Below are positions 44,701-53,422 of a DNA stretch of 64,000 bases, piece after piece (the stretch's first letter is position 1; each line of letters begins with the position of its first letter). The position numbers and the translations under genes were made by a program. Source of the stretch: Algicola sagamiensis DSM 14643 (GTDB lineage: Bacteria; Pseudomonadota; Gammaproteobacteria; Enterobacterales; Alteromonadaceae). The stretch lies in assembly GCF_000374485.1 (NCBI RefSeq), contig NZ_KB894503.1, positions 62,001 to 126,000 of the forward strand, read 5' to 3'. A model generated the notes under the pieces. That model saw only the letters and a list, made by a program, of their open reading frames with translations, made no database searches and was not told where the DNA came from.

Positions 44701-45858
44701 ATGCTAAATTTCACCTACGAAAATACAACGCGCATCCATTTTGGTGAAGGACAAATTCAGGCCCTAGAAAAAGAAATCCCAAAAACGGCCAAAGTACTCA
44801 TGATCTACGGCGGTGGGTCAATTCATCACAATGGTGTTTATGATCAAGTCAAAGATGCACTAAAAACGCACACTGTCTATGAATTTTCTGGTGTTGAGCC
44901 AAACCCAACCTATGACACATTAATGAAAGCACAATCGCTCATCCGCGATCACCAGATTGACTACTTATTAGCTGTTGGGGGTGGATCAGTTGTGGATGGG
45001 ACGAAATTTATTGCTGCTGCTGCGTGCTATGAGGATGAAGATCCTTGGGATATCGTGAAGAACAATGCAATTGTTCACGCGGCATTGCCGATTGGGGCGG
45101 TTTTGACACTCCCTGCGACAGGCACTGAATCTAATGTTGTCTCTGTCGTGACACGTGGAGAAAGCAAATTATCCTTTGCGAGTGCTCATGTCAGACCACA
45201 GTTTGCCGTACTCGATCCAAAAGTGACTTTGTCATTGTCTGAGCGACAAATCAGTAATGGCGTCGTTGATGCGTTTATTCATGTCATCGAACAATATTTA
45301 ACATACCCAGTTAACGCGAAGGTTCAAGACAGGTTTGCAGAAGGGCTGATGCAGACATTGATTGAAGAAGGACCAAAAGTTCTCGATCCAGTATCAAAAG
45401 ATGACTTGGTAGTACGTTCGAATATCATGTGGTCCGCAACCCAAGCTCTCAGTGGTTTGATTGGTGTCGGTGTCCCACAAGACTGGACAACTCACTTGAT
45501 CGGACATGAACTGACCGCTGCTCATGGGATTGATCATGCCAGAACTTTATCCATCGTTCTTCCGGCGGTGATGAAGGTTTGCCGTGAGGCCAAACGTGAA
45601 AAGCTACTGCAATATGCGGCCCGCGTCTGGGATATCCAGGAAGGGGATGAAGATACACGTATAAACCATGCGATCCAGAAAACAGAGCTGTTTTTCCAAA
45701 ATATGCGTGTCCCTGTACGCTTATCTGATGTTGGGTTGGGTGAACAAGCGATTGACCCAATGCTGCAAAAGCTAGAGTCTCATGGCATGACAGCGCTTGG
45801 TGAAAAAGGTGAGTTCGACTTAGCTGTGTGCCGTAATATTCTGCAAGAAGCATTGTAA
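44701..45858 (+). CDS. yqhD: Iron-containing alcohol dehydrogenase, YqhD-like
   Basis: The ATG at 44701 has AAGGA (44690-44694) ahead and aligns with E. coli YqhD from its first residues. The product is 385 aa. GGGS motifs (YGGGSIHHNG, AVGGGSVVDGTKFIAAAA), LPATGTESN and the metal-binding DAFIHVIEQY, HELTAAHGIDHA are present. YqhD uses NADPH to reduce many short-chain aldehydes, protecting against lipid-peroxidation products and glyoxals. It follows the DJ-1/PfpI gene in an operon divergent from LysR. Confidence 0.93.
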   Translation: MLNFTYENTTRIHFGEGQIQALEKEIPKTAKVLMIYGGGSIHHNGVYDQVKDALKTHTVYEFSGVEPNPTYDTLMKAQSLIRDHQIDYLLAVGGGSVVDGTKFIAAAACYEDEDPWDIVKNNAIVHAALPIGAVLTLPATGTESNVVSVVTRGESKLSFASAHVRPQFAVLDPKVTLSLSERQISNGVVDAFIHVIEQYLTYPVNAKVQDRFAEGLMQTLIEEGPKVLDPVSKDDLVVRSNIMWSATQALSGLIGVGVPQDWTTHLIGHELTAAHGIDHARTLSIVLPAVMKVCREAKREKLLQYAARVWDIQEGDEDTRINHAIQKTELFFQNMRVPVRLSDVGLGEQAIDPMLQKLESHGMTALGEKGEFDLAVCRNILQEAL

Positions 45859-45895
45859 ACCGCACAGCCAGACAAAATGCAGGATAATCGAAGAT

Positions 45896-45926
45896 AAAAC
45901 CCCGGTATGGATTGCTGGGGTTTTTT
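45896..45926 (+). terminator. Rho-independent terminator after yqhD
   Basis: AAAACCCC (45896-45903) pairs with GGGGTTTT (45917-45924) and is followed by further T. It lies 38 bases past the stop. Confidence 0.75.
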
Positions 45927-46036
45927 GTGTCTTGGAATTTCTCGCTTTTGACAATTTTTTTACCAGATTTGAAACCCATTATTCTTCCCTCATTTTAGAA
46001 AAATCCTATCTTACTGAAATATATAAATTAAATTTC

Positions 46037-46052
46037 TGGCATCTTCATTGCT
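46037..46052 (+). promoter_or_regulatory. Sigma-54-type promoter of the adaptor/two-component operon
   Basis: TGGCATCTTCATTGCT matches the -24/-12 consensus TGGCAC-N5-TTGCW with GG and GC exactly 10 bases apart. It lies 42 bases before the adaptor start. The operon encodes its own sigma-54 activator (47361), so it may be autoregulated. Confidence 0.7.
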
Positions 46053-46093
46053 CTGCATACCTTCATTGTCATTTGAGGTGAGTAGTGAATTAG

Positions 46094-47341
46094 ATGGATG
46101 TTCAAAAAGATACAACAATAAAATCATCAAAACGAAAGATTTATTTTGGCGCTGCTGTCATTGGGTTTTTACTCTTGATGACTAGGGTGTTGTTGCAACC
46201 CGCAAATATTATACGTGTGCCGAAGGAGCAGCTCTGGATAGGTGAAGTGAAGCAAGGTGATCTCCCATTGCGCGTTGAAGGACATGGTGTGTTTAAGTCA
46301 AAATATCAGCGGATGCTGACCACTTCAGTTAAAGCAACGGTTGAGGAGATCTTACTCAAACCAGGGGCTGTTGTTGGGCCAGAAAGTGTCATCGCTCGGT
46401 TGAGTCAGCCAGATCTGCAATCTCAAATGAATGAACTGAAGATCAAGTTGTCCCAAAGTCATGCTGAGCTGCGCCAGCTGATTGTTGATCAAAAGCGAGA
46501 GAGCCTATCGGAAAAGGCTAACCTTGCTATTTTATGTTCAGAAAAAGAGGCGGTGCAGCTGAGGTTGGAGGCAGAAAAGCAATTATTATCGAAAGGGATT
46601 GTGTCTGAGATCGATCATCAAGAAACGCGATTGAAGTTCAAACAACTGACCGAAAGGCTCAACATTGAGCATGAAAAGCTGTCACAACTTTCGCTTGTCC
46701 ATGAAGAAAAGCAGAATATTCAGTCTGAAAAAATTGCTCAGGTTGAGTCACAAATATCTTTACTCAAGGAAAAGCAAACTGCCCTCACCGTCAAAGCGGG
46801 TATATCCGGTGTGTTACAGCAACTACCTATCAACTTAGGCCAAAGTGTGGAAGCAGGGCAGCAACTTGCTCAAATCGGCAGTACCCATGCACTCATCGCG
46901 ATGATTGATATCCCACAGATCCGCTCGGAGAGAGTGCAAATCGGACAAAAGGTTGAGTTTGACACACGCAGAGGTTTGATACAAGGTGAGGTCTTTCGTC
47001 TTGATCCAGTGATCCAGGATAATTCGGTGAAAGTGGAGGTTCATTTATCGGCTGAACTGCCAAAATATACACGTCCAGAAATGAAAGTGGATGCAACAAT
47101 TTATACTGGACAGATTGAAAATACACTTTATATTGAACGACCAGTACAAGCCAGAGAGCATACAACCAGTGAATTATTTCGTGTTGACGCCGATTCGAAT
47201 CTGGCAACTCAAGTGAAGGTTCAACTTGGGGCCGATTCCGGTCAACAGATCCAGGTTATCTCTGGAGCGAAGCAAGGCGATCGTTTTATTCTGTCAGAAA
47301 CACGGTCCTGGCAAGAACAACAGATACAAATCTTGGATTAG
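46094..47341 (+). CDS. Membrane-fusion (HlyD/MacA-type) efflux adaptor
   Basis: This encodes 415 aa. One N-terminal membrane anchor (about 19-37) is followed by beta-barrel/lipoyl segments (VEEILLKPGAVVGPESVIARL), a long coiled-coil hairpin (about 115-225), the second lipoyl half (GISGVLQQLPINLGQSVEAGQQLAQI) and a membrane-proximal domain. It should bridge an inner-membrane ABC permease to an outer-membrane channel. Such adaptors normally sit beside MacB/ADOP permease and ATPase genes; here the only permease in reach is the broken one at 41097. The following genes encode its regulators. Confidence 0.88.
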   Translation: MDVQKDTTIKSSKRKIYFGAAVIGFLLLMTRVLLQPANIIRVPKEQLWIGEVKQGDLPLRVEGHGVFKSKYQRMLTTSVKATVEEILLKPGAVVGPESVIARLSQPDLQSQMNELKIKLSQSHAELRQLIVDQKRESLSEKANLAILCSEKEAVQLRLEAEKQLLSKGIVSEIDHQETRLKFKQLTERLNIEHEKLSQLSLVHEEKQNIQSEKIAQVESQISLLKEKQTALTVKAGISGVLQQLPINLGQSVEAGQQLAQIGSTHALIAMIDIPQIRSERVQIGQKVEFDTRRGLIQGEVFRLDPVIQDNSVKVEVHLSAELPKYTRPEMKVDATIYTGQIENTLYIERPVQAREHTTSELFRVDADSNLATQVKVQLGADSGQQIQVISGAKQGDRFILSETRSWQEQQIQILD

Positions 47342-47360
47342 ACGTATTGAAGGGTGAAGT

Positions 47361-48752
47361 GTGAGCGATTCGCAATCAAATCAAACCATTTTAATCATTG
47401 ATGATCAAGCTGATGTGCGCCTCAGTGCGCATTTCTTTCTATCGAATCATGGATTCCAGGTCCAAGAGGCTGACTCACCAAGCACAGGGCTTGAATGTAT
47501 ACAGACACAGGATATCTCTCTTGTGTTATTGGATATGAACTACACGCTGGATACGACTTCGGGTGAAGAAGGTCTGTATTTTCTAAAGCAAGCTCAAAAG
47601 CTTGGGATCCATGTTCCAATCGTTGTGATGACTGCATGGTCGAGTGTTGATCTGGCTGTTCGTGCAATGCAATTGGGGGCGAAGGACTTTGTTGAAAAAC
47701 CCTGGGATAACCAACGACTGCTTCAGGTCATCAAACAGCAGCTACGTGTATGCTCACTAGAAACACAACTCAAACGGGCAACAGAACATAACCAATCGAT
47801 GAGTCAATCAACGGTGTCGTTTGTTGCTGAGTCACCAGCGATGAAGAAAGTGCTGACACAACTGGAACGTGTTGCGAAGACCGATGCAACGATTTTACTT
47901 ACTGGAGAGAATGGCACAGGAAAAAGTGTGCTCGCACAATATGTTCACCAGCATTCTGCCCGAAAAGACCAACGTTTTGTTTCCGTGAATATGGGGGCCA
48001 TTCCTGAGAGTTTATTTGAAAGTGAAATGTTTGGTCATGTCAAAGGGGCATTCACGGATGCGAAAGAGTCACGAGAGGGGCGCTTCCAGCTGGCTGAAAA
48101 TGGGACGCTTTTCTTAGATGAAATCGCAACTGTACCGTTATCACAACAGAGTAAATTATTAAGAGTGTTGGAAACAGGTGAGTTTGAATCCGTAGGGGCG
48201 AGTAAAACACAACATGCGAATATTCGACTCATCAGTGCATCGAATGCTGAATTTTTCAGTTGTATTTCTTCTGGAGCATTTCGCCAGGATTTGTTTTATC
48301 GCTTGAATACAATTGAAATCCAGGTTCCACCGCTGAGAGAACGCTTGGCGGATATACCGATTTTAGCAAAACAAATCCTTGAAAAACATGCCCAGCGCTA
48401 TGGTCGCGTTGGTTTAAAGATAACGGATAATGCGGTGGAAGCACTCAAGCGTTATTCCTGGCCTGGGAATGTACGCGAATTGAGCCACGTGATTGAACGT
48501 GCTGTTTTGCTTTGTGATACACAACATGTTGATGTGCAAGATCTGCAACTGAATACAGCACAAGATTTTACTTCACCAACAAGCGATACTTTGCCGCTGA
48601 TCCCGTTAGATGATGCGGAAAAACAGATGATCCTTCATGCAATGGATGTGACAAAAGGGCAAGTACAGGAAGCTGCGCAAATTCTAGGACTCAGCAAAAG
48701 TGCGATGTATCGTCGATTAGAAAAACACGACATTAACCCAAAGCACTTTTAA
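47361..48752 (+). CDS. Sigma-54-dependent response regulator (NtrC family)
   Basis: A GTG start with AAGGGTGAA ahead gives 463 aa. A receiver (1-125; LIIDDQAD, LLDMNYT, K in FVEKPWD), an AAA+ sigma-54 activation domain (about 150-390) with Walker A TGENGTGKS, the GAFTDA loop near residue 232 and GENGTLFLDEI-type Walker B, and a Fis-type HTH (AAQILGLSKSAMYRRLEKH) are all intact. Its partner kinase follows. Likely targets include the sigma-54-type promoters at 46037 and perhaps 50212. Confidence 0.94.
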   Translation: MSDSQSNQTILIIDDQADVRLSAHFFLSNHGFQVQEADSPSTGLECIQTQDISLVLLDMNYTLDTTSGEEGLYFLKQAQKLGIHVPIVVMTAWSSVDLAVRAMQLGAKDFVEKPWDNQRLLQVIKQQLRVCSLETQLKRATEHNQSMSQSTVSFVAESPAMKKVLTQLERVAKTDATILLTGENGTGKSVLAQYVHQHSARKDQRFVSVNMGAIPESLFESEMFGHVKGAFTDAKESREGRFQLAENGTLFLDEIATVPLSQQSKLLRVLETGEFESVGASKTQHANIRLISASNAEFFSCISSGAFRQDLFYRLNTIEIQVPPLRERLADIPILAKQILEKHAQRYGRVGLKITDNAVEALKRYSWPGNVRELSHVIERAVLLCDTQHVDVQDLQLNTAQDFTSPTSDTLPLIPLDDAEKQMILHAMDVTKGQVQEAAQILGLSKSAMYRRLEKHDINPKHF

Positions 48753-48794
48753 CGCATAAACACTTTTAACACGTAAACACTTTTAACACATAGA
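48744..48794. repeat. Three tandem 17-bp repeats
   Basis: CACTTTTAACGCATAAA, CACTTTTAACACGTAAA and CACTTTTAACACATAGA follow head to tail, and the first contains the stop codon of the response regulator. They lie between regulator and kinase genes. They may be a slippage product or a binding array for a regulator. Confidence 0.85.
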
Positions 48795-48830
48795 GTTTTA
48801 ACTCAAAGCGTATTTACTCAAAAAACATTC

Positions 48831-50126
48831 ATGCAAAGCACTATGTTTCATTCAATCGAACGGCTCATCAAAGTATTTTTGATTTCGGTGAGTATCCTTG
48901 TTTTTGGCTTGGTTTGGGGGGTGCTACTTGTCACTGACGCAAGCCCACTCCTTCAAGTGACCATGATGAGCTGTTTGGTATTTGTTACGGCTTGGGGAAA
49001 CTATGCGCTGTATGAGCGGCTTATATCGCCATTGGTGCATGTTGTGAATCATTTGGAGTCGATTCGGGTTGAAGACTATGCACTCAGGGTAAAATCTCCT
49101 TTTTCTCAAGGCGTTTTTCAAGAGATGGCCCTTCATTTACAGCTGTTGAGCGAAGAGCTTTCATCAAGGAAAGCCCGTTACGATCAACACGTCTTTTTGA
49201 TCTATCAGCTGATTGAACAGCTTGATACACCGATGTTTGTACTTGATCACAATCTTCAGCTTTCTCATGCCAATGCTGCTTTTTCCCAGTGGCTTGGTCA
49301 ACCGTGGCTGCATCATCGCCATGAGCATGCAAAACAGCTTGGGTTTGGCTTGAATGATCGCCACCAATGGCAGCTGCTTAAACCTGTGCTTGCGGATAAA
49401 TGGCAATTACGCTCCAGTCAGTTCAAAGATGGTGAAGCGACTTATCAATTACTGATACTCAATAATATCGAGAAAGAAATTCAAAAAACACAGCAAGATG
49501 CATGGCGTCAAATGATCCGTGTGCTCAGTCATGAGATCCGAAATTCCTTGACCCCAATTCAATCACTGGGTCAGTCCCTCGTTGAGTTTGCAGATCCGGA
49601 CGACCAAAGAACTCGGCAAGCCCTTCAAGTGATCATTGATCGCAGTCATTCATTGCAGGCATTTGTGAATCGGCATGTAGAATTGACGAAACCACTTGAG
49701 ATCCAGCCCATTTGGCTTGATGTGTCTAAAATGCAAGCACATTTGGAAACCTTGTTTTCTGAGCAACCTTTGGTTTGGTCTTATCAGGAAGGAATGTCGA
49801 TTTGGGGAGATCCGTCATTATTGGAACAACTCATGATTAACTTGCTCAAAAATGCGATTGAAGCCGGTTCCAAAGGAAAAATGATTGAAATTAAAATCAA
49901 ACGTAAAGGAAATGAACAGCAGTTGACCATACTTGATCAAGGGGATGGCTTGCTCAGCCCTCGTGATGTATTTGTTCCATTTTATACAACAAAATCGAAT
50001 GGTCAGGGGATTGGTTTGTCATTCTGCCAGAACATTGTTCAACAGCATGGTGGGGAAATTCAGCTGGAAAACCGAGGAGATATGTGTGGTGTGAAAGTGA
50101 AGGTGACATTACCTCGGCCGTCATAG
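48831..50126 (+). CDS. NtrY-like sensor histidine kinase
   Basis: This encodes 431 aa with two membrane helices (about 13-33 and 40-58) and almost no periplasmic loop, a HAMP-like segment, a PAS-like region (about 120-210) and a kinase core: LSHEIRNSLTPIQSLGQSL with the phosphorylated His near residue 233, NLLKNAIEAG, DQGDGL and GQGIGLSFC. The SLTPIQ box is typical of NtrY-type kinases that partner NtrC-like regulators. The start lacks a good ribosome site; a second ATG lies at 48843. It partners the regulator upstream. Confidence 0.9.
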   Translation: MQSTMFHSIERLIKVFLISVSILVFGLVWGVLLVTDASPLLQVTMMSCLVFVTAWGNYALYERLISPLVHVVNHLESIRVEDYALRVKSPFSQGVFQEMALHLQLLSEELSSRKARYDQHVFLIYQLIEQLDTPMFVLDHNLQLSHANAAFSQWLGQPWLHHRHEHAKQLGFGLNDRHQWQLLKPVLADKWQLRSSQFKDGEATYQLLILNNIEKEIQKTQQDAWRQMIRVLSHEIRNSLTPIQSLGQSLVEFADPDDQRTRQALQVIIDRSHSLQAFVNRHVELTKPLEIQPIWLDVSKMQAHLETLFSEQPLVWSYQEGMSIWGDPSLLEQLMINLLKNAIEAGSKGKMIEIKIKRKGNEQQLTILDQGDGLLSPRDVFVPFYTTKSNGQGIGLSFCQNIVQQHGGEIQLENRGDMCGVKVKVTLPRPS

Positions 50127-50156
50127 GCTAAGGGTGGGTTGTGACTCTCTCATTGT

Positions 50157-50172
50157 GGGTCACTTTTGACCC
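50157..50172 (+). terminator. Short hairpin after the kinase gene
   Basis: GGGTCA (50157-50162) and TGACCC (50167-50172) enclose CTTT, with a pyrimidine-rich stretch after. It is a weak terminator candidate separating the two-component genes from vgrG. Confidence 0.35.
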
Positions 50173-50211
50173 AGTTCTTCTCAAATTCAGCCAATACTCA
50201 AGGAAGACACG

Positions 50212-50229
50212 TTGGCACTGAAAATGCTT
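50212..50229 (+). promoter_or_regulatory. Sigma-54-type promoter of the vgrG operon
   Basis: TTGGCACTGAAAATGCTT has the GG (50214-50215) and GC (50226-50227) separated by exactly 10 bases and matches TGGCACN5TTGCW with two mismatches. Transcription would start near 50239, which excludes start codons before that point. A sigma-54 activator is encoded just upstream. Confidence 0.65.
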
Positions 50230-50275
50230 GAAAGCTTTCACTTATCCACGACAAGTGATGGAAAAGAAAGCGAGC

Positions 50276-53200
50276 ATGGCAGGTGATGGCAGTGAACTGA
50301 CATATGTTCAAATTACGAAGGAAAGAAGGCAAACCCGACCTTTAGCATTGGTGGTCGATGGCTTACCTGGTCTGAATGCCATGATTGATGACTTCTTGCG
50401 TCTTTCCAGTTTTCAAGGACAAGAGGGGATCTCTCAACCCTATCAGTTTCATCTTGAACTCCGTGCGAATGACTTGGAAAGCTTAGAAGCAAGTCAGGTT
50501 GAGCAGCTTATTGCTTTTGATACAGTTGATGCGATGGGATTATGGTCCAGTGTCCGCATCAGTCAGCCTTGGGTGGAAGACCGATTTACACAATCACCAT
50601 TGGATAATTCACCGGATTGGGAAAATACGACACCGTCACGTTTTTTTCATGGCGTGGTGACCAGCATGTCCATGGCTGCGCCTGGTGTTTATCAAATGAC
50701 GATTGGATCACCACTTCACTTCCTCACACTGCGTAATCGTTACCATATTTATGCAAATTGTACTATTCCAACGCTGATCAGCGAGGTGCTTCAACCAGAA
50801 ACTCAATCTGGAAAACTGAAGCTGTCGTTAAAATTTGACGACAGTCCGACATTGACGCGATATCAGGACTGGTTGCAAGCGGGCGAAAGTGACTTTGCTT
50901 TTTTGCAACGTGTCATGGGCCGGGCAGCCATTCATTTTTATTTCATACATGAAGAAGAGCAACTGACACTGGTTTTCTCGAACCAAACAACCACAATGAC
51001 GCAAGTCATGATCCCAAATACATCTGTCACACCATTACCCTTAAGATACAGCTACACAAGTCAGCCGAAAACTGGTGCTTTGCAGAATGATTTATTCCAA
51101 GATCTCAATTATGAAGTCAAACTGGTCCAAAGTACGGTTGATGCTATCCTCACTCGGGAGCAAGCACAGTGGGAGGATAATACTGTTGCGGGCTTTGATA
51201 GCTATGGCGTGATGGATTCAGAGTCGCCAGAATATCTTCTTCATCACCGTTATGCATACGGTACCAGCCAAAATGAAGCGATCGGACAACTCACAAAAGC
51301 AAAACAAGGCATTGCAACGGACCAGGGGACACTGAGCGGAACGGTGACGACACCACTTCTTAGCCCTGGGTATACGTTTTTACTCACGCAACCAGAAGCG
51401 TCGTCGGTGAATGTTGAACGATTGATGCGCCAGTCTTTTAGTGACCGAACGTTTGTCGTCACCAGTATTCAGCATAAAGCGAGCGATACGGCACCTTACA
51501 CCGGGACGGTTCAGGCAACAGAAGTTAATCCAGACTCTGGTGGTGAGACAGCCACATTTTTAACACCATTTTCTATGGAGAATACCCAGCAAGGAAGTGT
51601 CCTTGCAATCGTTCGTGAAACTGCTGTGCCGAGAGGTTGGCGCTATCGTGAAAAATCCAACTTTCAGAATGAAAAATCATTTACCAAGTTTGAGGGAAAT
51701 CAAGAGCAGGAAGTCGGCTGTTTGGTGACATTTGCGACTGCAAATGATCCTCAGGACATGGTCTGGGTTCGCTTGGGGCAAACGACCCAAACTGCCCCAG
51801 ATGTCAACGCAATGGTTGTTGTTTCTCGCGCAAATAATGACAGTGAGCTTCCCGAGATCAATGTCCTTGCCTCCCATGGTTCTAAGACGATCATGCCCGC
51901 TGATCGCCGAAATGAATCTTGGACGGCAAATACAAGTTGGGGCAGTAGTTATTCGACAAGTTATGGGGATGGGATCAGCATCCGTTATGGTTATCACTCT
52001 CCAGTGAATTTTGACCAAGCGAAGACGATCGTAGAAAGCGCCTACGACAACCCAGATATGCTTGGCAATCAATATGATAATTCAAGTTTTTCTCGTGGAG
52101 GTTCGTTCAGTGTTTCTGTCAGTGATCAAGATGCCGACGGTGTGATCTCGGCAGGTGTCTCTGCTGGCAGTAGTTTCAATGAGAATCATGCGAAGGTCAG
52201 TTACGGCTATAGCGATACGGGCACATCTCAGAATTACTCTCAAGTTGGAAAAAGCGTCAGTGTGAGTGTGGTCGGCGACTACGATGGCAGTGTAGACCTT
52301 ACATCTCCCAACTTTATCAATGGGAAAGTTCCTGATCAGAACATCATTGATATTGCCGATGCATTAAATGAAGGAGATACATACAATCAAAATCATGTGA
52401 AAGGTCGTTCAATATCTTTAAGTGGCAGTGGCACAACACCACCGAGTTTTGGTGGGACCTCTGCGACTGTGTATTCCAACAGTGCAACACTAGGAAATAC
52501 AGAAAGCAAATCAAAGCATACAGGCAACGCGGATAACAATTCGACGCATATCGGAAAAGCAGAAAGTTACTCAAAGCACATTGGGGACAGTCAAAATACA
52601 TCGATTCAACTCGGTGACAGTTTAAATAACAGCGTCAACATTGGTAACAGCCTCGCGACAAATACACAAATTGGAAATACCTCAAGCATTAATACATTCC
52701 TTGGATCAAAAACAGATATTTCTACGACACTGGCAGCAACGAGTAGCCTATCGACAAACATTGGGATGACCAATCAAGTTGATACGTTTTTGGGGATAAA
52801 AAACAATGTGAGCACCCAATTGTCGCTCAGCAGTAGCATTAATACCAATATTGGCGCGAGTAGCAGCGTGAATACGAATATTTCCGCCAGTGATACGGTT
52901 GAAACGAATATTGGTGCCAAAAGCAGTGTGAGCACCAATATCAGTGCTAGCAATGCAGTTGCAACGAACATTTCTGCATCAAACAGTGTGACTACAAATA
53001 TCGGTGCATCCAGCGCTGTAACAACGAATATCAGCGCGAGTAATAACGTCTCGACCACGATTGGCGTGTCGAATAATACAGAAACTTATATCGGTGCAAA
53101 GAATTCAACATCGACGTTTATTGGCGCCACGAATGAGGACAGTGTCAAGCTATCGGCGAGCAATTCCAGTGCAGTTTCTATTGGTGCCAGCATGAGTTCT

Positions 53201-53422
53201 GCGGTCAATATTGGGGCCAATATCAGCAGTTCAACAAGTTTGGCGTTGAATATGGAAAGTAAATTTAGTGCGGGGATCAACATCAAGGACGAAACGAGCG
53301 CCACGATTGATATTGATATGAATACTGTACCAACCAAGATCAAACCTTCCCGACCAACGATTGAGATCACCATTGAGTCGGGACCGAATATTAACATGCT
53401 GGTCATGGAGATAAACATGTGA
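50276..53422 (+). CDS. VgrG-type spike protein with long decapeptide-repeat tail
   Basis: The frame is open from a TTG at 50228. Because the predicted transcript starts near 50239, ATG 50276 (AG-rich leader) or ATG 50258 is more likely; from 50276 it is 1048 aa. The first 430 residues look like the gp27-like part of VgrG (LALVVDGLPGLNAMI, FHGVVTSMSM, SDFAFLQRVMGRAAIHFYF). A gp5-like OB segment follows (VGCLVTFATANDPQDMVWVRLG). A glycine/serine-rich part and then about 26 ten-residue repeats (52481-53260) end in a short tail. VgrG trimers form the tip of type VI secretion machines; the repeats suggest a beta-helical needle extension. No sheath or baseplate genes are in this window. Confidence 0.85.
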   Translation: MAGDGSELTYVQITKERRQTRPLALVVDGLPGLNAMIDDFLRLSSFQGQEGISQPYQFHLELRANDLESLEASQVEQLIAFDTVDAMGLWSSVRISQPWVEDRFTQSPLDNSPDWENTTPSRFFHGVVTSMSMAAPGVYQMTIGSPLHFLTLRNRYHIYANCTIPTLISEVLQPETQSGKLKLSLKFDDSPTLTRYQDWLQAGESDFAFLQRVMGRAAIHFYFIHEEEQLTLVFSNQTTTMTQVMIPNTSVTPLPLRYSYTSQPKTGALQNDLFQDLNYEVKLVQSTVDAILTREQAQWEDNTVAGFDSYGVMDSESPEYLLHHRYAYGTSQNEAIGQLTKAKQGIATDQGTLSGTVTTPLLSPGYTFLLTQPEASSVNVERLMRQSFSDRTFVVTSIQHKASDTAPYTGTVQATEVNPDSGGETATFLTPFSMENTQQGSVLAIVRETAVPRGWRYREKSNFQNEKSFTKFEGNQEQEVGCLVTFATANDPQDMVWVRLGQTTQTAPDVNAMVVVSRANNDSELPEINVLASHGSKTIMPADRRNESWTANTSWGSSYSTSYGDGISIRYGYHSPVNFDQAKTIVESAYDNPDMLGNQYDNSSFSRGGSFSVSVSDQDADGVISAGVSAGSSFNENHAKVSYGYSDTGTSQNYSQVGKSVSVSVVGDYDGSVDLTSPNFINGKVPDQNIIDIADALNEGDTYNQNHVKGRSISLSGSGTTPPSFGGTSATVYSNSATLGNTESKSKHTGNADNNSTHIGKAESYSKHIGDSQNTSIQLGDSLNNSVNIGNSLATNTQIGNTSSINTFLGSKTDISTTLAATSSLSTNIGMTNQVDTFLGIKNNVSTQLSLSSSINTNIGASSSVNTNISASDTVETNIGAKSSVSTNISASNAVATNISASNSVTTNIGASSAVTTNISASNNVSTTIGVSNNTETYIGAKNSTSTFIGATNEDSVKLSASNSSAVSIGASMSSAVNIGANISSSTSLALNMESKFSAGINIKDETSATIDIDMNTVPTKIKPSRPTIEITIESGPNINMLVMEINM
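52481..53260 (+). repeat. About 26 tandem 30-bp units encoding decapeptide repeats
   Basis: The translation keeps strict ten-residue phase from SATLGNTESK to STSLALNMES. The commonest form is x-T-N-I-G/S-A-S-x-x-V. The position before the small G/S/A residue is nearly always I or L, which is typical of stacked beta-strands. Units in the middle (52840-53070) are the most alike. DNA identity between units is moderate, so this is an old, diverged repeat. Confidence 0.9.

Noticed and set aside
50212-50284. A 24-codon frame from a TTG at 50212 preceded by AGGAAG, as a leader peptide or true vgrG start
   Set aside because: It is out of frame with vgrG, ends at a TGA, and overlaps the sigma-54-type promoter element.
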